Source: Sphaerochaeta sp032144095 | Lineage (GTDB): Bacteria > Spirochaetota > Spirochaetia > Sphaerochaetales > Sphaerochaetaceae | Direction: 5' to 3' | DNA length: 64,000 nt | Assembly (NCBI RefSeq): GCF_032144095.1 | Contig: NZ_JAVSNJ010000003.1 | Span: 1 to 64,000, forward strand | In this document: in pieces, positions 27,383 through 35,998 of the stretch | Layout of the letters: each line of letters begins with the position of its first letter | How positions within the stretch are numbered: the first letter of the stretch is position 1 | The notes under the pieces: generated by a model | Told to the model about the DNA's origin: nothing | Databases searched by the model: none | The model's input: only the letters and a program-made list of their open reading frames with translations | Made by a program: the position numbers and the translations under genes

Positions 27383-27411
27383 ATTATATTATGAATTCTT
27401 ACAAATATCAA
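27383..27411 (-). promoter_or_regulatory. Sigma-70 promoter of the ATPase/TOPRIM pair
   Basis: On the minus strand TTGATA (27411-27406), 17 bases, TATAAT (27388-27383). The start of transcription would fall just before the 13-bp palindrome. Confidence 0.8.
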
Positions 27412-27603
27412 GGATTGGCTTTGTGTATATATTTTGGAAGGGGCAGCCTTCAAACAAATGCAATGATACATGAGGAATGTAGCCTAGAAGGATATGTATG
27501 GGTACACCTATAGCGTAAACCCCAGGATTCTCATAGATGTACCTGACTTTACGGTTTGCGGAATACAAAAAGTATACTATCCTAGAGGCAAGAGGAATAC
27601 ACT

Positions 27604-28281
27604 ATGCAATGCGATCATCATGGCTGTCTCCATATAGTCCCTTTGTTCCAGAACCTCGATGCTGAGCAGATGGGCGCTATTGATGCCATAACCCGTGAAG
27701 GTACGTACAGTAACGGCCAGCCGATCTATCATGCGGGTGAGGCCAGTGGGTCTCTCATGGTTGTCCATACCGGGAAGGTAAAGATCTATCGTCTCGACTC
27801 AGAAGGTGAACAGCAGGTCATGCGGATACTCTTGCCAGGGGAGTTTGCCGGTGAATTGGCCTTGTTCAGCAAAGAACCTACCCAGGACTATGCAGAGGCA
27901 ATAGGGGAGTGCTCGCTATGCATGATCAATGGAGAGCATATGAGGGGCCTTATGATCAAGTACCCCTCAATTGCCCTCAAGATTACCCAGGAACTGAGTA
28001 TGAGGCTTTCCCAAAGCGATGCCACGTTGCATGGAGTGGTAAAAGGGAGTGTCGAACAACGTCTGGCAGGATATCTCTTCGGATTGTTGAAAAAGTCCCA
28101 GACCAACCACATACAGCTGCCTGTTGCCAAAGGGACTGTTGCCTCCCTTCTGGCTATGAGCCAGGAAACCTTGAGCCGCAGGCTAAAGATACTGCAGGAT
28201 GACGGAGTCATTGAACTAGGGAAAGGAAGAAAGATAACGGTCCTCGATACAGAAGCCTTGGAGGATCGGATTCTTCAATAG
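27604..28281 (+). CDS. Crp/Fnr-family regulator
   Basis: This 225-residue regulator has a cyclic-nucleotide-binding-type beta-roll (residues 20-130: YHAGEASGSLMVVHTGKVKIY, LLPGEFAGELALFS) and a C-terminal HTH_Crp (VAKGTVASLLAMSQETLSRRLKILQDDGVIEL). The N-terminus MQCDHHGCLHIVPLF has Cys3 and Cys8, recalling FLP/Fnr-like sensors that use cysteines for redox sensing, although the four-Cys set of E. coli Fnr is absent. It lies 98 bp upstream of rubredoxin. Together with tpx nearby, an oxygen or redox response is plausible (inference). Confidence 0.9.
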   Translation: MQCDHHGCLHIVPLFQNLDAEQMGAIDAITREGTYSNGQPIYHAGEASGSLMVVHTGKVKIYRLDSEGEQQVMRILLPGEFAGELALFSKEPTQDYAEAIGECSLCMINGEHMRGLMIKYPSIALKITQELSMRLSQSDATLHGVVKGSVEQRLAGYLFGLLKKSQTNHIQLPVAKGTVASLLAMSQETLSRRLKILQDDGVIELGKGRKITVLDTEALEDRILQ

Positions 28282-28379
28282 CGGTACAATATCCTATGCA
28301 GGTATAGAGCTCGTAATTTCATTGCCTTTTTAGGTTTGTTGGCATATTCTGAACATACAGTTCAAGACGGAGGAACAAC

Positions 28380-28541
28380 ATGCAGAAATATGTTTGTGAT
28401 ATTTGTGGCTATGTGTACGACCCAGCAGAAGGTGATATGGACAATGGCGTCAAGCCCGGAACAGCGTTTGACGCTCTTCCAGAAGATTGGGTATGCCCCG
28501 TTTGTGGTGCTCCTCAGTCTGACTTTTCACCTATAGACTGA
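28380..28541 (+). CDS. Rubredoxin
   Basis: This 53-residue small electron carrier binds one iron through four cysteines: YVCDICGYVYDPAEGD and DWVCPVCGAPQSDF. Length and spacing match canonical rubredoxins. The ATG at 28380 follows GGAGGA. In anaerobes rubredoxin passes electrons to superoxide reductase, rubrerythrin or diiron peroxidases. It follows a Crp/Fnr-type regulator and precedes tpx, and the AIF-like flavoprotein at 16864 could be its reductase. Confidence 0.96.
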   Translation: MQKYVCDICGYVYDPAEGDMDNGVKPGTAFDALPEDWVCPVCGAPQSDFSPID

Positions 28542-28564
28542 TAAGACAGCTATGCCCATTGATG

Positions 28565-28602
28565 GCACCACTAGCAACAGCTGACAGTATTGCTAGTGGT
28601 GC
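28565..28602. terminator. Inverted repeat between rubredoxin and rpsD
   Basis: A perfect 13-bp stem, GCACCACTAGCAA and TTGCTAGTGGTGC, has a 12-base loop and lies between two convergent genes. No strong T-run follows on either side, so it is a probable bidirectional terminator of the weaker kind. Confidence 0.5.
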
Positions 28603-28689
28603 TTCTGACCCGGAAGCAGCGGGTGACAAGAATCTGGTTCTCAAACCCAACGGCCACCTTGCCTGTATCGTAGTGCAGGGAATTGTTCG

Positions 28690-29280
28690 TCACTTTGAGT
28701 AGAATTCTATTACTGCCGATTCCTTTACCTCATAATCAATATCGCCTCGAGTCGGCTCGGAGATGACCCTTGCCTCAAACTTCTCGTCGTCGAACTGTAG
28801 CCAGGAGGGTATTTTCCGGTTCTGGGAAAACTTAGTCAGTGCAAGAGCCTGTTTGGCTTTCTTGCTGACGGTAATGACATCGCCCACCTTCAGGGTGACG
28901 GAAGGGATGTCGACCCGCCTGCCGTTCAATTCCAAATGGCCATGGTTGATTCTCTGACGGCTTTCCCTGCGGGTAGTGGAGAGTCCCAAACGGTAGACGA
29001 CATTGTCAAACCGTAGTTCAAGGAGTTTGATCAGGGTCTCGCCGGTGTTTGCAGTCGATTTTTCTGCCCGATCATAGATCAGCTTGAACTGCTTTTCCAA
29101 TACCCCATAGATAAAGCGGAGTTTTTGTTTTTCTATAAGCTGGCGCGCGTATTCACTCTGTTTCCGTCTTCTTGCTACTTTTTGCCTCCGAATGCTTGGC
29201 TTGTGGGTATAGCCAAGCACCAAGGGGTTTATTCCGAGATGATCACATCGCTTGAGGACCGGAGTTCTAGATATTGCCAT
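28690..29280 (-). CDS. rpsD: 30S ribosomal protein S4
   Basis: This 196-residue S4 is a primary 16S rRNA-binding protein. The S4 RNA-binding domain lies at about residues 85-150 (LELRFDNVVYRLGLSTTRRESRQRINHGHLELNGRRVDIPS), after the N-terminal domain (VLGYTHKPSIRRQKVARRRKQSEYARQL). The N-terminal zinc-ribbon cysteines of the C-plus type are absent, with a single Cys near residue 12. It stands alone, not in an alpha operon. It could be the only S4 of the genome or a zinc-free paralogue. A repeat TTAGCTAAGGCTAA lies upstream at 29315-29328. Confidence 0.95.
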   Translation of the reverse strand: MAISRTPVLKRCDHLGINPLVLGYTHKPSIRRQKVARRRKQSEYARQLIEKQKLRFIYGVLEKQFKLIYDRAEKSTANTGETLIKLLELRFDNVVYRLGLSTTRRESRQRINHGHLELNGRRVDIPSVTLKVGDVITVSKKAKQALALTKFSQNRKIPSWLQFDDEKFEARVISEPTRGDIDYEVKESAVIEFYSK

Positions 29281-29722
29281 AGTGTTGTAGTACCACCTAG
29301 TGTTTGTATTTTATTAGCTAAGGCTAACATTTATACAGTAATACCAACTATCCCAATTAATTGCAATATAGCAGAGTAGGGATTGCCGAAGCTTATGCAA
29401 GATGCTTTTTCCCAGAGCATAGAAATGAGATGGTCTGCAGTTTTACGGGGTTAGCAAGGATATATGGATGGAGGGGAATGCAATCTAGGCATCTCAGTAT
29501 TTCAAGGCCTTGGCTTGGGCAAAGGGAAATCGATCCCCTTTTGTTTTGGCCTAGAGCACCAGGCTTTCTGATGCACAAGCTCCTATGCTCTTGATCTATC
29601 CCATACAGTGTAGTGAAAGCTGCTGTTTTTGTGTTGGGTCTTGGCATGTCGGGGTATTGCCGATTGCCAATTTTGTATGTATGTTTATACTATCTTATGA
29701 GATATACAAGGAAGGTGTAGAT
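29281..29722. other. Intergenic region between rpsD and tpx, with tpx promoter
   Basis: For tpx, TTGCCA (29664-29669), 16 bases, TATACT (29686-29691) is a plausible sigma-70 promoter. On the rpsD side, TTAGCTAAGGCTAA (29315-29328) is an inverted repeat in the promoter region. No further gene is seen. Confidence 0.55.
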
Positions 29723-30211
29723 ATGAAAGTGACTTTTGCAGGGAATCCTGTTGAATTGGTTGGAAAAGAAATTCATGTAGGCGATACGGTTGCCAACTTT
29801 ACCGCAGTGAAAAATGACCTGAGTCCCTTTAACCTGACTGAAATTAAGGGAAGAAAGCTCATTGTCGCCGTCCCATCACTTGATACCTCTGTCTGTGATG
29901 CTGAAGTAAGGCGCTTCAACGTGGAAGCCACAAAGCTCAAGGATGTCACCGTCATAGTTGTTTCGATGGACCTTCCCTTCGCACAGTCGCGTTGGTGTGG
30001 GGCAGCCGGAGTGGAGAAGGTAATTACAGTCAGCGATTACAAGGATCGCGACTTTGCCCACTCCTTTGGAGCATACCTTCCCAATGTCGGGCTCATCGCA
30101 CGGTCGGTCTTTTTGTTAGATGCACACAACAAGGTAACCTACGTCGAGTATGTTCCTGAAGTAACTGACCATCCTGACTATGAGGCAGCACTGAAGGCTG
30201 TTCGCGCATAA
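29723..30211 (+). CDS. tpx: Thiol peroxidase
   Basis: This 162-residue atypical 2-Cys peroxiredoxin reduces hydrogen peroxide and organic peroxides with thioredoxin. The peroxidatic Cys lies in SLDTSVCDAEVRRFN and the resolving Cys in QSRWCGAAGVE, at the normal Tpx spacing. The protein starts MKVTFAGNPVELVGKEIHVG, typical of the family. The ATG at 29723 has AAGGAAGG upstream; the frame extends upstream without a ribosome site. A strong terminator follows, so it is monocistronic. Confidence 0.96.
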   Translation: MKVTFAGNPVELVGKEIHVGDTVANFTAVKNDLSPFNLTEIKGRKLIVAVPSLDTSVCDAEVRRFNVEATKLKDVTVIVVSMDLPFAQSRWCGAAGVEKVITVSDYKDRDFAHSFGAYLPNVGLIARSVFLLDAHNKVTYVEYVPEVTDHPDYEAALKAVRA

Positions 30212-30231
30212 TAGAGACGGTCCTCAATACT

Positions 30232-30271
30232 AATCCCGGATTGCACCATCATGGTAATCCGGGATTTTTTT
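30232..30271 (+). terminator. Rho-independent terminator of tpx
   Basis: AATCCCGGATT and AATCCGGGATT form an 11-bp stem with a 13-base loop, followed by an uninterrupted T-run. Confidence 0.9.
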
Positions 30272-30468
30272 GTCATTTACCCCTGGTAAAGGGTCTGCAG
30301 TTGCACCTCTGGTCCTGTCGTTTTCGTTCTCAAAAAGATGAGTGCAAAGTAATCACGGATATTCCACGATAGAACAAGGTCCGTTCGGTACGTGATTAAA
30401 GGTTGTCTCTATATTGTTTAGGGTATACTATTAGTTCGTGAAATACGAAATAATAAAGGAGTAGTGGT

Positions 30469-31572
30469 ATGATAGTCATGAATCTTTCACTGAACAATAT
30501 ATATTCCTTCAATGATTTCACTATCAATATGGCGTATCCTAAAAAGATTGTGAATTCTACTATCGAGAATGAGTTCTTGAGTGGATGTCCAAATTTCAGA
30601 TACAAAAAACTTGTCATATTAATGGGGGCAAACGCTTCAGGGAAGACAACATTGGGGAGGGCCCTTATGGGAATTTACAACTTCATATCCAAAAAGGTCC
30701 CTGATCATGTGGTCTCTTGTATCAATGACAAAAATAAAGATGCTTTCTTCTCCATTGATTTTGTTGCAAATACGAAAAAGATGTATCGTATAGAAGCAAC
30801 CATTCACCCGACCGCTTCTGATTCCTATAGGGAAGAAGATATCGACCTTGTGGTAAAGGCTATTCCCATAACGAAACAAGATAGTTATGAAACCTGTGCA
30901 AAAAAAATAGAAGCACTGGAAAGCAAGCAGATTTCATACATCAAAGCCCTTGAAGAGGTTGAGAGTTTTGGCTGGTTTTTCTCATACCCCAATCCTGAGA
31001 ACAATATCAAGATGGCAAAAGATTTTGACAGAGATAAGTTTCTTTCAACCCTAAGGATCGTCCTTTCAGCATTGGACCCTTCCGTCCGGGAAGTGAGGGA
31101 AGGTGCGGATATAGCAGGCTCATATGTCATCAAATTAGGAAATCATGATTTAATTCTTACTGATGACAAAATTTTGAATGATGGCATGCTTTCAAGTGGA
31201 ACAAAGTCTGGAATTGATATAGCTATCTTGCTTACTTCAATTATGACAAGAAGGAATGGGTTCTATTATTGTGACGAGAAGTTTTCATACATACATAGCG
31301 ATATGGAGAAGGAGATCTTGGCCAAAATGATAGAAAAGTTAGGAAATGATGAACAGTTTTTCTTTACCACACATAATACAGACCTATTGGACATGGCTCT
31401 TCCAAAGCATTCCTATGTATTTTTACAGAAAAACAAGGTTGGCGAGGGTTTTACTGTGAAGTGCATATATGCCGATGCGTACTTGAAGCGAAATACGGAT
31501 TCACTGAAAAAGGCAGTTGAGAATGATCTATTTTCGATCGCTCCGAACATGAGTCTGATTGAGCAGTTGTAG
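30469..31572 (+). CDS. AAA-family ATPase, orphaned partner of a TOPRIM gene
   Basis: This 367-residue SMC/ABC-like ATPase has Walker A MGANASGKTTLGRAL (residues 52-66), signature-like GMLSSGTKSGIDIAILL, acidic FYYCDEKFSYIHSDME in the Walker B/D-loop position, and H-loop FFFTTHNTDLLDMALP. Its coiled middle is short. A TTG-started stub bearing the TOPRIM motif FVEGETEK follows 12 bp after the stop, showing that this was an ATPase plus TOPRIM two-gene system. The downstream nuclease is broken. The gene is AT-richer than its neighbours, consistent with acquisition. An alternative ATG two codons downstream is possible. Confidence 0.8.
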   Translation: MIVMNLSLNNIYSFNDFTINMAYPKKIVNSTIENEFLSGCPNFRYKKLVILMGANASGKTTLGRALMGIYNFISKKVPDHVVSCINDKNKDAFFSIDFVANTKKMYRIEATIHPTASDSYREEDIDLVVKAIPITKQDSYETCAKKIEALESKQISYIKALEEVESFGWFFSYPNPENNIKMAKDFDRDKFLSTLRIVLSALDPSVREVREGADIAGSYVIKLGNHDLILTDDKILNDGMLSSGTKSGIDIAILLTSIMTRRNGFYYCDEKFSYIHSDMEKEILAKMIEKLGNDEQFFFTTHNTDLLDMALPKHSYVFLQKNKVGEGFTVKCIYADAYLKRNTDSLKKAVENDLFSIAPNMSLIEQL

Positions 31573-31584
31573 GGGTAGGTAACG

Positions 31585-31686
31585 TTGGCACAAAACTATC
31601 AATATTTTGTAGAAGGTGAGACCGAAAAAAACAAATCCGAAACAATTTCTTGCATATTGGATTTGCCGTCGTTACGTGTGCTCTAG
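31585..31686 (+). pseudogene. Truncated TOPRIM partner gene
   Basis: A TTG-started frame of 33 codons behind GGGGTAGG reads MAQNYQYFVEGETEKNKSE and stops after LDLPSLRVL. FVEGETEK is the first acidic motif of TOPRIM proteins of the RloB/OLD-like type, which are normally about 150-220 residues long. A run of seven A at 31624-31630 directly after the motif is a likely frameshift point, but neither other frame continues as a recognisable TOPRIM domain, so more than one lesion is probable. Confidence 0.6.
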
Positions 31687-31897
31687 GACTATTTTTTACT
31701 GTTAATGATTTGATAATCCATGGCCCTCATGAATCTCCCCAGTAAACTGGCCACATCAAGAATACCGGCTCCCCCAGTATTGTCAGCATACATAGCCTTC
31801 TATCTACAGGGATGTCGGGCTCCCTTTTATTATTCTTGTAAATTCTTGTGTCGTGAATGTATAATGAGTTAACGTACACGCAAAAAGGATCCTGCCA
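31687..31897 (+). promoter_or_regulatory. Promoter of the sensor operon, in a degenerate gap
   Basis: TTGTAA (31838-31843), 18 bases, TATAAT (31862-31867) lies about 30 bp before the binding-protein start. The stretch before it holds no gene and is probably the rest of the decayed TOPRIM gene. Confidence 0.6.
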
Positions 31898-32914
31898 ATG
31901 ATTCATGATAAAAACCGTATCAGAAAGCTATTTCGTATCATCATTTTTACCATACTCACCAGTTGCCTCGTTGGATGCGGGGCTCAAAAAAAGAGTTTCT
32001 CCCAAGCTGAAGATAGCGGTATCATTGTAGGGTTTTCGCAGATTGGAGCTGAAAGTGCCTGGAGAACCTGCAATACCCGCTCAGTTCAGGACGCCGCAGC
32101 TGAACGGGGGGTGCAGCTGGTGTATGCCAATGCCGAACAAAAACAGGAGAACCAGATAAAAGCACTACGCTCCTTTATCGCATATCAGGTTGATGTGATA
32201 GCCTTTATCCCGATCGTTACGGATGGCTGGGATAACGTACTGCAGGAGGCCCGGGATGCCGGGATTCCTGTCTTGGTCACCGACCGGAAGATAGATGTTG
32301 CCGATCAATCCTTATATGCAGGATTTATCGGTACCGACAGCCTGAAGGAAGGTCGGGATGCTGGATTATTTATATTGAATAAGTTTAAGGACAAGCGCGA
32401 GCGTTTCGCCGAAACCAATGAATATATCAATATCGTGGAATTGTTTGGCACAGAAGGCTCTTCCGTAGCCATTGGAAGGGCTGAAGGCTTCAGAGAGGTT
32501 CTGAAGGGACATCCGGAGTTCCGAATAGTATACAGCAAGTCAGGTGATTTCCTCCGCTCAAAGGGGTACGAACTGGCTGTTGAGTTTCTCGGGATGTATG
32601 ACGATATCGATGCTATTTTTTCCCACAACGATGGGATGAGCCTTGGGGCTATCGAGGCAATTGAAGAGAGGGGCCTTCGTCCTGGTACTGACATCGTCAT
32701 TGTCACAATCGATGCACAGCAGGCAGCCATTGATGCACTTCGCGCCGGTAAGGTGAACTGTGTCATCGAGTGCAACCCTAAGACCGGACCCGAAATCATC
32801 AAGCTGGCAGAGCGGCTGGCAGCTGGTGAAAACATTCCACGTCTGCAGTATGTACATGAAGAAGTTTTCTATGAAACCGATGACCTTTCACTCATTGAGC
32901 CCCGCGGGTATTGA
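31898..32914 (+). CDS. Sugar-binding lipoprotein, YtfQ-like, probable sensor component
   Basis: This 338-residue periplasmic-binding-protein-4 fold has a lipoprotein signal (residues 1-27, lipobox LVGC). Motifs such as VGFSQIGAESAWRTCNT, AFIPIVTDGWDNVLQEARDAGIPV, DRKID and SHNDGMSLGAIEAIEERG match YtfQ and related galactofuranose/ribose binders. It is followed one base later by a YesM-type kinase and then a YesN-type regulator, with no permease, so it probably passes sugar occupancy to the kinase rather than serving transport. The second, transport-type binding protein at 39779 would serve the importer. Confidence 0.85.
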   Translation: MIHDKNRIRKLFRIIIFTILTSCLVGCGAQKKSFSQAEDSGIIVGFSQIGAESAWRTCNTRSVQDAAAERGVQLVYANAEQKQENQIKALRSFIAYQVDVIAFIPIVTDGWDNVLQEARDAGIPVLVTDRKIDVADQSLYAGFIGTDSLKEGRDAGLFILNKFKDKRERFAETNEYINIVELFGTEGSSVAIGRAEGFREVLKGHPEFRIVYSKSGDFLRSKGYELAVEFLGMYDDIDAIFSHNDGMSLGAIEAIEERGLRPGTDIVIVTIDAQQAAIDALRAGKVNCVIECNPKTGPEIIKLAERLAAGENIPRLQYVHEEVFYETDDLSLIEPRGY

Positions 32915-32915
32915 T

Positions 32916-34376
32916 ATGAAAAACCAGCGATCCGTTATAGACAAGATTTTTGCAGTGTTTAAAAGTACCAGCATAAAAGAGAGAATCAAGATCTCCTACG
33001 TCATCATAATCCTCCTGATGATAACACCTCCGGTTATTACGATTGTTTCCTTTGTTGTCCAGATGGTCCGCTATGACCTTATCATAACGAATGTCAGCAA
33101 GACAAACCGCCTCAACCAGACGGTAAAAATGGACATCTCCGACGAAATATGGGATATCGTAGCGGGAAACAAGAAATTCGATGAAGGCAACCAATACGAA
33201 ATTATTGACGGGATCAACAAGAGCCTGGAAGATATCATGAGAACGACTGAAGAACGAGAGAATCGACAGATGCTTGAGGTGGCAGGTCGTGCGGTCGAAA
33301 CGCTGAAGCGCAATGTAGACCGTCTGGGGACCCAGATGGCGAACCAGTCTTCGGTGAGTGAAAATGAAGAGAGCCTCGATGAAATTCGGGGGGTATCCGC
33401 CCTTATATCTGACATCCTGCAGGATTTTATTGTACGGGTAATAGAATCGGCAACGATAACCAATGAGCATCATAAGCGTATTACCTTCATACTCACAGTC
33501 ATTCAGATTTTTACCGTATTGTTTGTCACTGTCTTCGCTGCCTTTACCCAGCGTTCAGTGACCGCCAGTATCAACAAACCTATCAAGAGGCTTGAGGACC
33601 TGTCAAAGAGAATTGCCGAAGGAGATTTCACTGTCAGGGTAAAGCTCCCTCAGGTAAGTGAGCTCGATGGCCTGACCGACAACCTGAACATCATGGCGGT
33701 CAAGATACAGGCCTTGATCGCAGAGAATGTCCGGGAACAACAAAACCTTCAGAAATCGGAGATGAAAGCCCTTCAGGCCCAGATCACGCCACACTTTCTC
33801 TATAACACATTCGATACGATAGTCTGGCTTGCCGAAGAAAAGAAAAATGATCAGGTCATTGACATAACCCGAGCCTTTTCAAGCTTTTTCAGGATATCTC
33901 TCAATAAGGGTAAGGACTTTCTGAAGGTTAGCGAGGAGTTTGAGCATGTCAGAAGCTATCTGACCATTCAGAAGATCAGATACAGGGATATCCTGGATTA
34001 TGAAATTGCATATCAGCCTGAGATGGCAAACTGTCAGATCCTGAAACTGTTGCTCCAGCCCCTCATTGAAAACGCCCTCTACCATGGGATTAAGAACAAG
34101 AGGGGCCGCGGATTATTGTCAGTGAAGGGGTGGCGTGAAAACAACCGCCTCTGTTTTTCCGTACAGGACAATGGGATAGGAATGCGGGAAGAACAACTTG
34201 CGAATATCATGAAACAGATCAGCGGTTCGCCCGATCCCGAGGATTTGAGCAATGTCTATGGTCTGTATAATGTTAACAAGAGGCTTGAGCTGTATTACGA
34301 TACAAGCACGAGGTTGGAAATAACAAGCCGGTATCAAGAGGGCACTACCGTGTATTTCAGCGTACCAGAGGTGTAA
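32916..34376 (+). CDS. Sensor histidine kinase, YesM/LytS type
   Basis: This 486-residue membrane kinase has a helix at about residues 28-48, an extracytoplasmic helical region (about 50-180), a second helix (about 182-203), HAMP (about 205-260), and a His_kinase domain with ITPHFLYNTFDTI carrying the phospho-accepting His. An HATPase domain follows with N-box LLLQPLIENALYHG and VQDNGIGM. It lies one base after the binding-protein stop and 4 bp before the response regulator. It probably senses a sugar through the lipoprotein. The ribosome site is poor, which suggests translational coupling. Confidence 0.92.
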   Translation: MKNQRSVIDKIFAVFKSTSIKERIKISYVIIILLMITPPVITIVSFVVQMVRYDLIITNVSKTNRLNQTVKMDISDEIWDIVAGNKKFDEGNQYEIIDGINKSLEDIMRTTEERENRQMLEVAGRAVETLKRNVDRLGTQMANQSSVSENEESLDEIRGVSALISDILQDFIVRVIESATITNEHHKRITFILTVIQIFTVLFVTVFAAFTQRSVTASINKPIKRLEDLSKRIAEGDFTVRVKLPQVSELDGLTDNLNIMAVKIQALIAENVREQQNLQKSEMKALQAQITPHFLYNTFDTIVWLAEEKKNDQVIDITRAFSSFFRISLNKGKDFLKVSEEFEHVRSYLTIQKIRYRDILDYEIAYQPEMANCQILKLLLQPLIENALYHGIKNKRGRGLLSVKGWRENNRLCFSVQDNGIGMREEQLANIMKQISGSPDPEDLSNVYGLYNVNKRLELYYDTSTRLEITSRYQEGTTVYFSVPEV

Positions 34377-34380
34377 TACA

Positions 34381-35970
34381 ATGTATAAGGTATTTATTGT
34401 AGAAGACGAAATAGTAGTACGTGAAGGGCTTCGGAACAGCATACAGTCGGGGTCTGGCCCCTTTGTCCTCGCAGGTGAGGCTTCAGACGGGGAGATGGCC
34501 CTGTCAATTATGAAGGATGTGAAACCCGACATACTGGTAACTGATATCAGGATGCCGTTTATTGATGGCCTTAGCCTTTCAAGGATTATCAAAAAGATAC
34601 TTCCCTGGATAAAGATAATTATCATCTCAGGTCATGATGAATTTCAGTATGCACAGGAGGCCATATCAATCGGTGTTGACGAATACATGCTCAAACCCGT
34701 TTCCGCCTCGGACATGCTTTCGGCACTCAATAAGCTGGTTGCTACGATTGAACAGGAAAAAATACAACTTTCAAGTATAGAACACCTGAAACTGCAGGCC
34801 CAATCCAGTTCGGACCTCATCAGGGAGCGCTGGCTATGCGACCTGGTAACCGGAATTGTCAAGACGGAAGATGCGCTTGAGAAGGGTAGTGATATGGGGG
34901 TCGACCTCATTGCCCACTGTTACCTTGTGGTGATCATCAAGCTTTCCACCTCCACTGAAAACTATTCGGACCTGATCACCGCCAAACTCGAGATCAACAG
35001 TATCATAGACAATCAGGAGGATGTGTTATGCTTTTCCCAAAGCAGGGATTCCATCATCCTGCTGTTGATGCAGCTTGTATCCGAATCGCTCGAGGAAACT
35101 GCCTATACCTTAGGCCAGGCGATTAAATACGAGGTTGAACGAAATACTGATTGCATGGTGGCAATTGGGATTGGCTCTCCGGTCGAGCGAATAGGAAGCC
35201 TATCCCAGTCCTATGCTGACGCGGAAAAAGCCGTAAAATTCCTTGTTAAGACAGGCCAGAAACTGATAATCGGATCACATGACCTGAACCCCTTTTCCGA
35301 AATTGATTTCTTGAGACTGGATGGAAGCCCCATATCGGAGCAACTGAAATATGTGAAGAAATCGGGTATTGATGAGATTATCGCCCAGTATATTGCCATG
35401 ATAGGCGATAAACCGTTTCAGGGCACTCTCATAGGCTATTATCTTCTGTATGACCTTATGGTGGCCATCTCAAAGATCATTTATGAACTGGGTGGTGATG
35501 TTCAGGAGGTTATACCTTCGTTGTCACATAAAACACAGCTTTCAGAGATAGCAGGCTCAAAGGAGACCTTCTGTGACGGGGTGAGATTGATCCTTGATAC
35601 GTTCATAGAGTTCAGGGACTCAAAATCGGCGGGAAAATACTATGCAATGCTTCAGAAGGCAAAGCAGCACATACATCTGCATTTTGCCGACCAGGATATT
35701 TCCCTGCACTCAGTGGCATCGATCGTAAATATCAGTCCAAACCATTTCAGTACCATCTTTTCCCAGGAAACCGGTGAGACCTTCATTGAGTATCTTACAC
35801 AGGTCCGTATCAACAAATCGAAAGAACTGCTGCTGACGACAGCTCTCAGAAGCGCGGACATCGCTTATGAGGTAGGATTTGGCGATCCCCATTATTTCAG
35901 TTTTATTTTCAAGAAAAATACAGGCATCTCACCCCGGGAATTCAGAACCGGTAGCAAATGCCTGTATTGA
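34381..35970 (+). CDS. AraC-type response regulator, YesN-like
   Basis: This 529-residue protein has a receiver domain at residues 1-120 (acidic pair Glu8-Asp9, phospho-acceptor Asp55 in ILVTDIRMPFIDG, Lys in YMLKPVSA). A long linker domain (about 150-400) follows, then a C-terminal AraC helix-turn-helix pair (VASIVNISPNHFSTIFSQETG and IAYEVGFGDPHYFSFIFKKNTG). It is the output of the YesM-type kinase. The likely target is the importer operon converging from the other side, whose promoter has a good -10 but no good -35, as for activated promoters. Confidence 0.93.
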   Translation: MYKVFIVEDEIVVREGLRNSIQSGSGPFVLAGEASDGEMALSIMKDVKPDILVTDIRMPFIDGLSLSRIIKKILPWIKIIIISGHDEFQYAQEAISIGVDEYMLKPVSASDMLSALNKLVATIEQEKIQLSSIEHLKLQAQSSSDLIRERWLCDLVTGIVKTEDALEKGSDMGVDLIAHCYLVVIIKLSTSTENYSDLITAKLEINSIIDNQEDVLCFSQSRDSIILLLMQLVSESLEETAYTLGQAIKYEVERNTDCMVAIGIGSPVERIGSLSQSYADAEKAVKFLVKTGQKLIIGSHDLNPFSEIDFLRLDGSPISEQLKYVKKSGIDEIIAQYIAMIGDKPFQGTLIGYYLLYDLMVAISKIIYELGGDVQEVIPSLSHKTQLSEIAGSKETFCDGVRLILDTFIEFRDSKSAGKYYAMLQKAKQHIHLHFADQDISLHSVASIVNISPNHFSTIFSQETGETFIEYLTQVRINKSKELLLTTALRSADIAYEVGFGDPHYFSFIFKKNTGISPREFRTGSKCLY

Positions 35971-35998
35971 GGGAGTAGTCTCTCCAAAGCCTTCACGC

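Noticed and set aside
31585..31900. Intact TOPRIM gene by a simple frameshift at the A-run
   Set aside because: Neither alternative frame after the seven-A run continues with TOPRIM-like sequence, so a single indel does not restore the gene.
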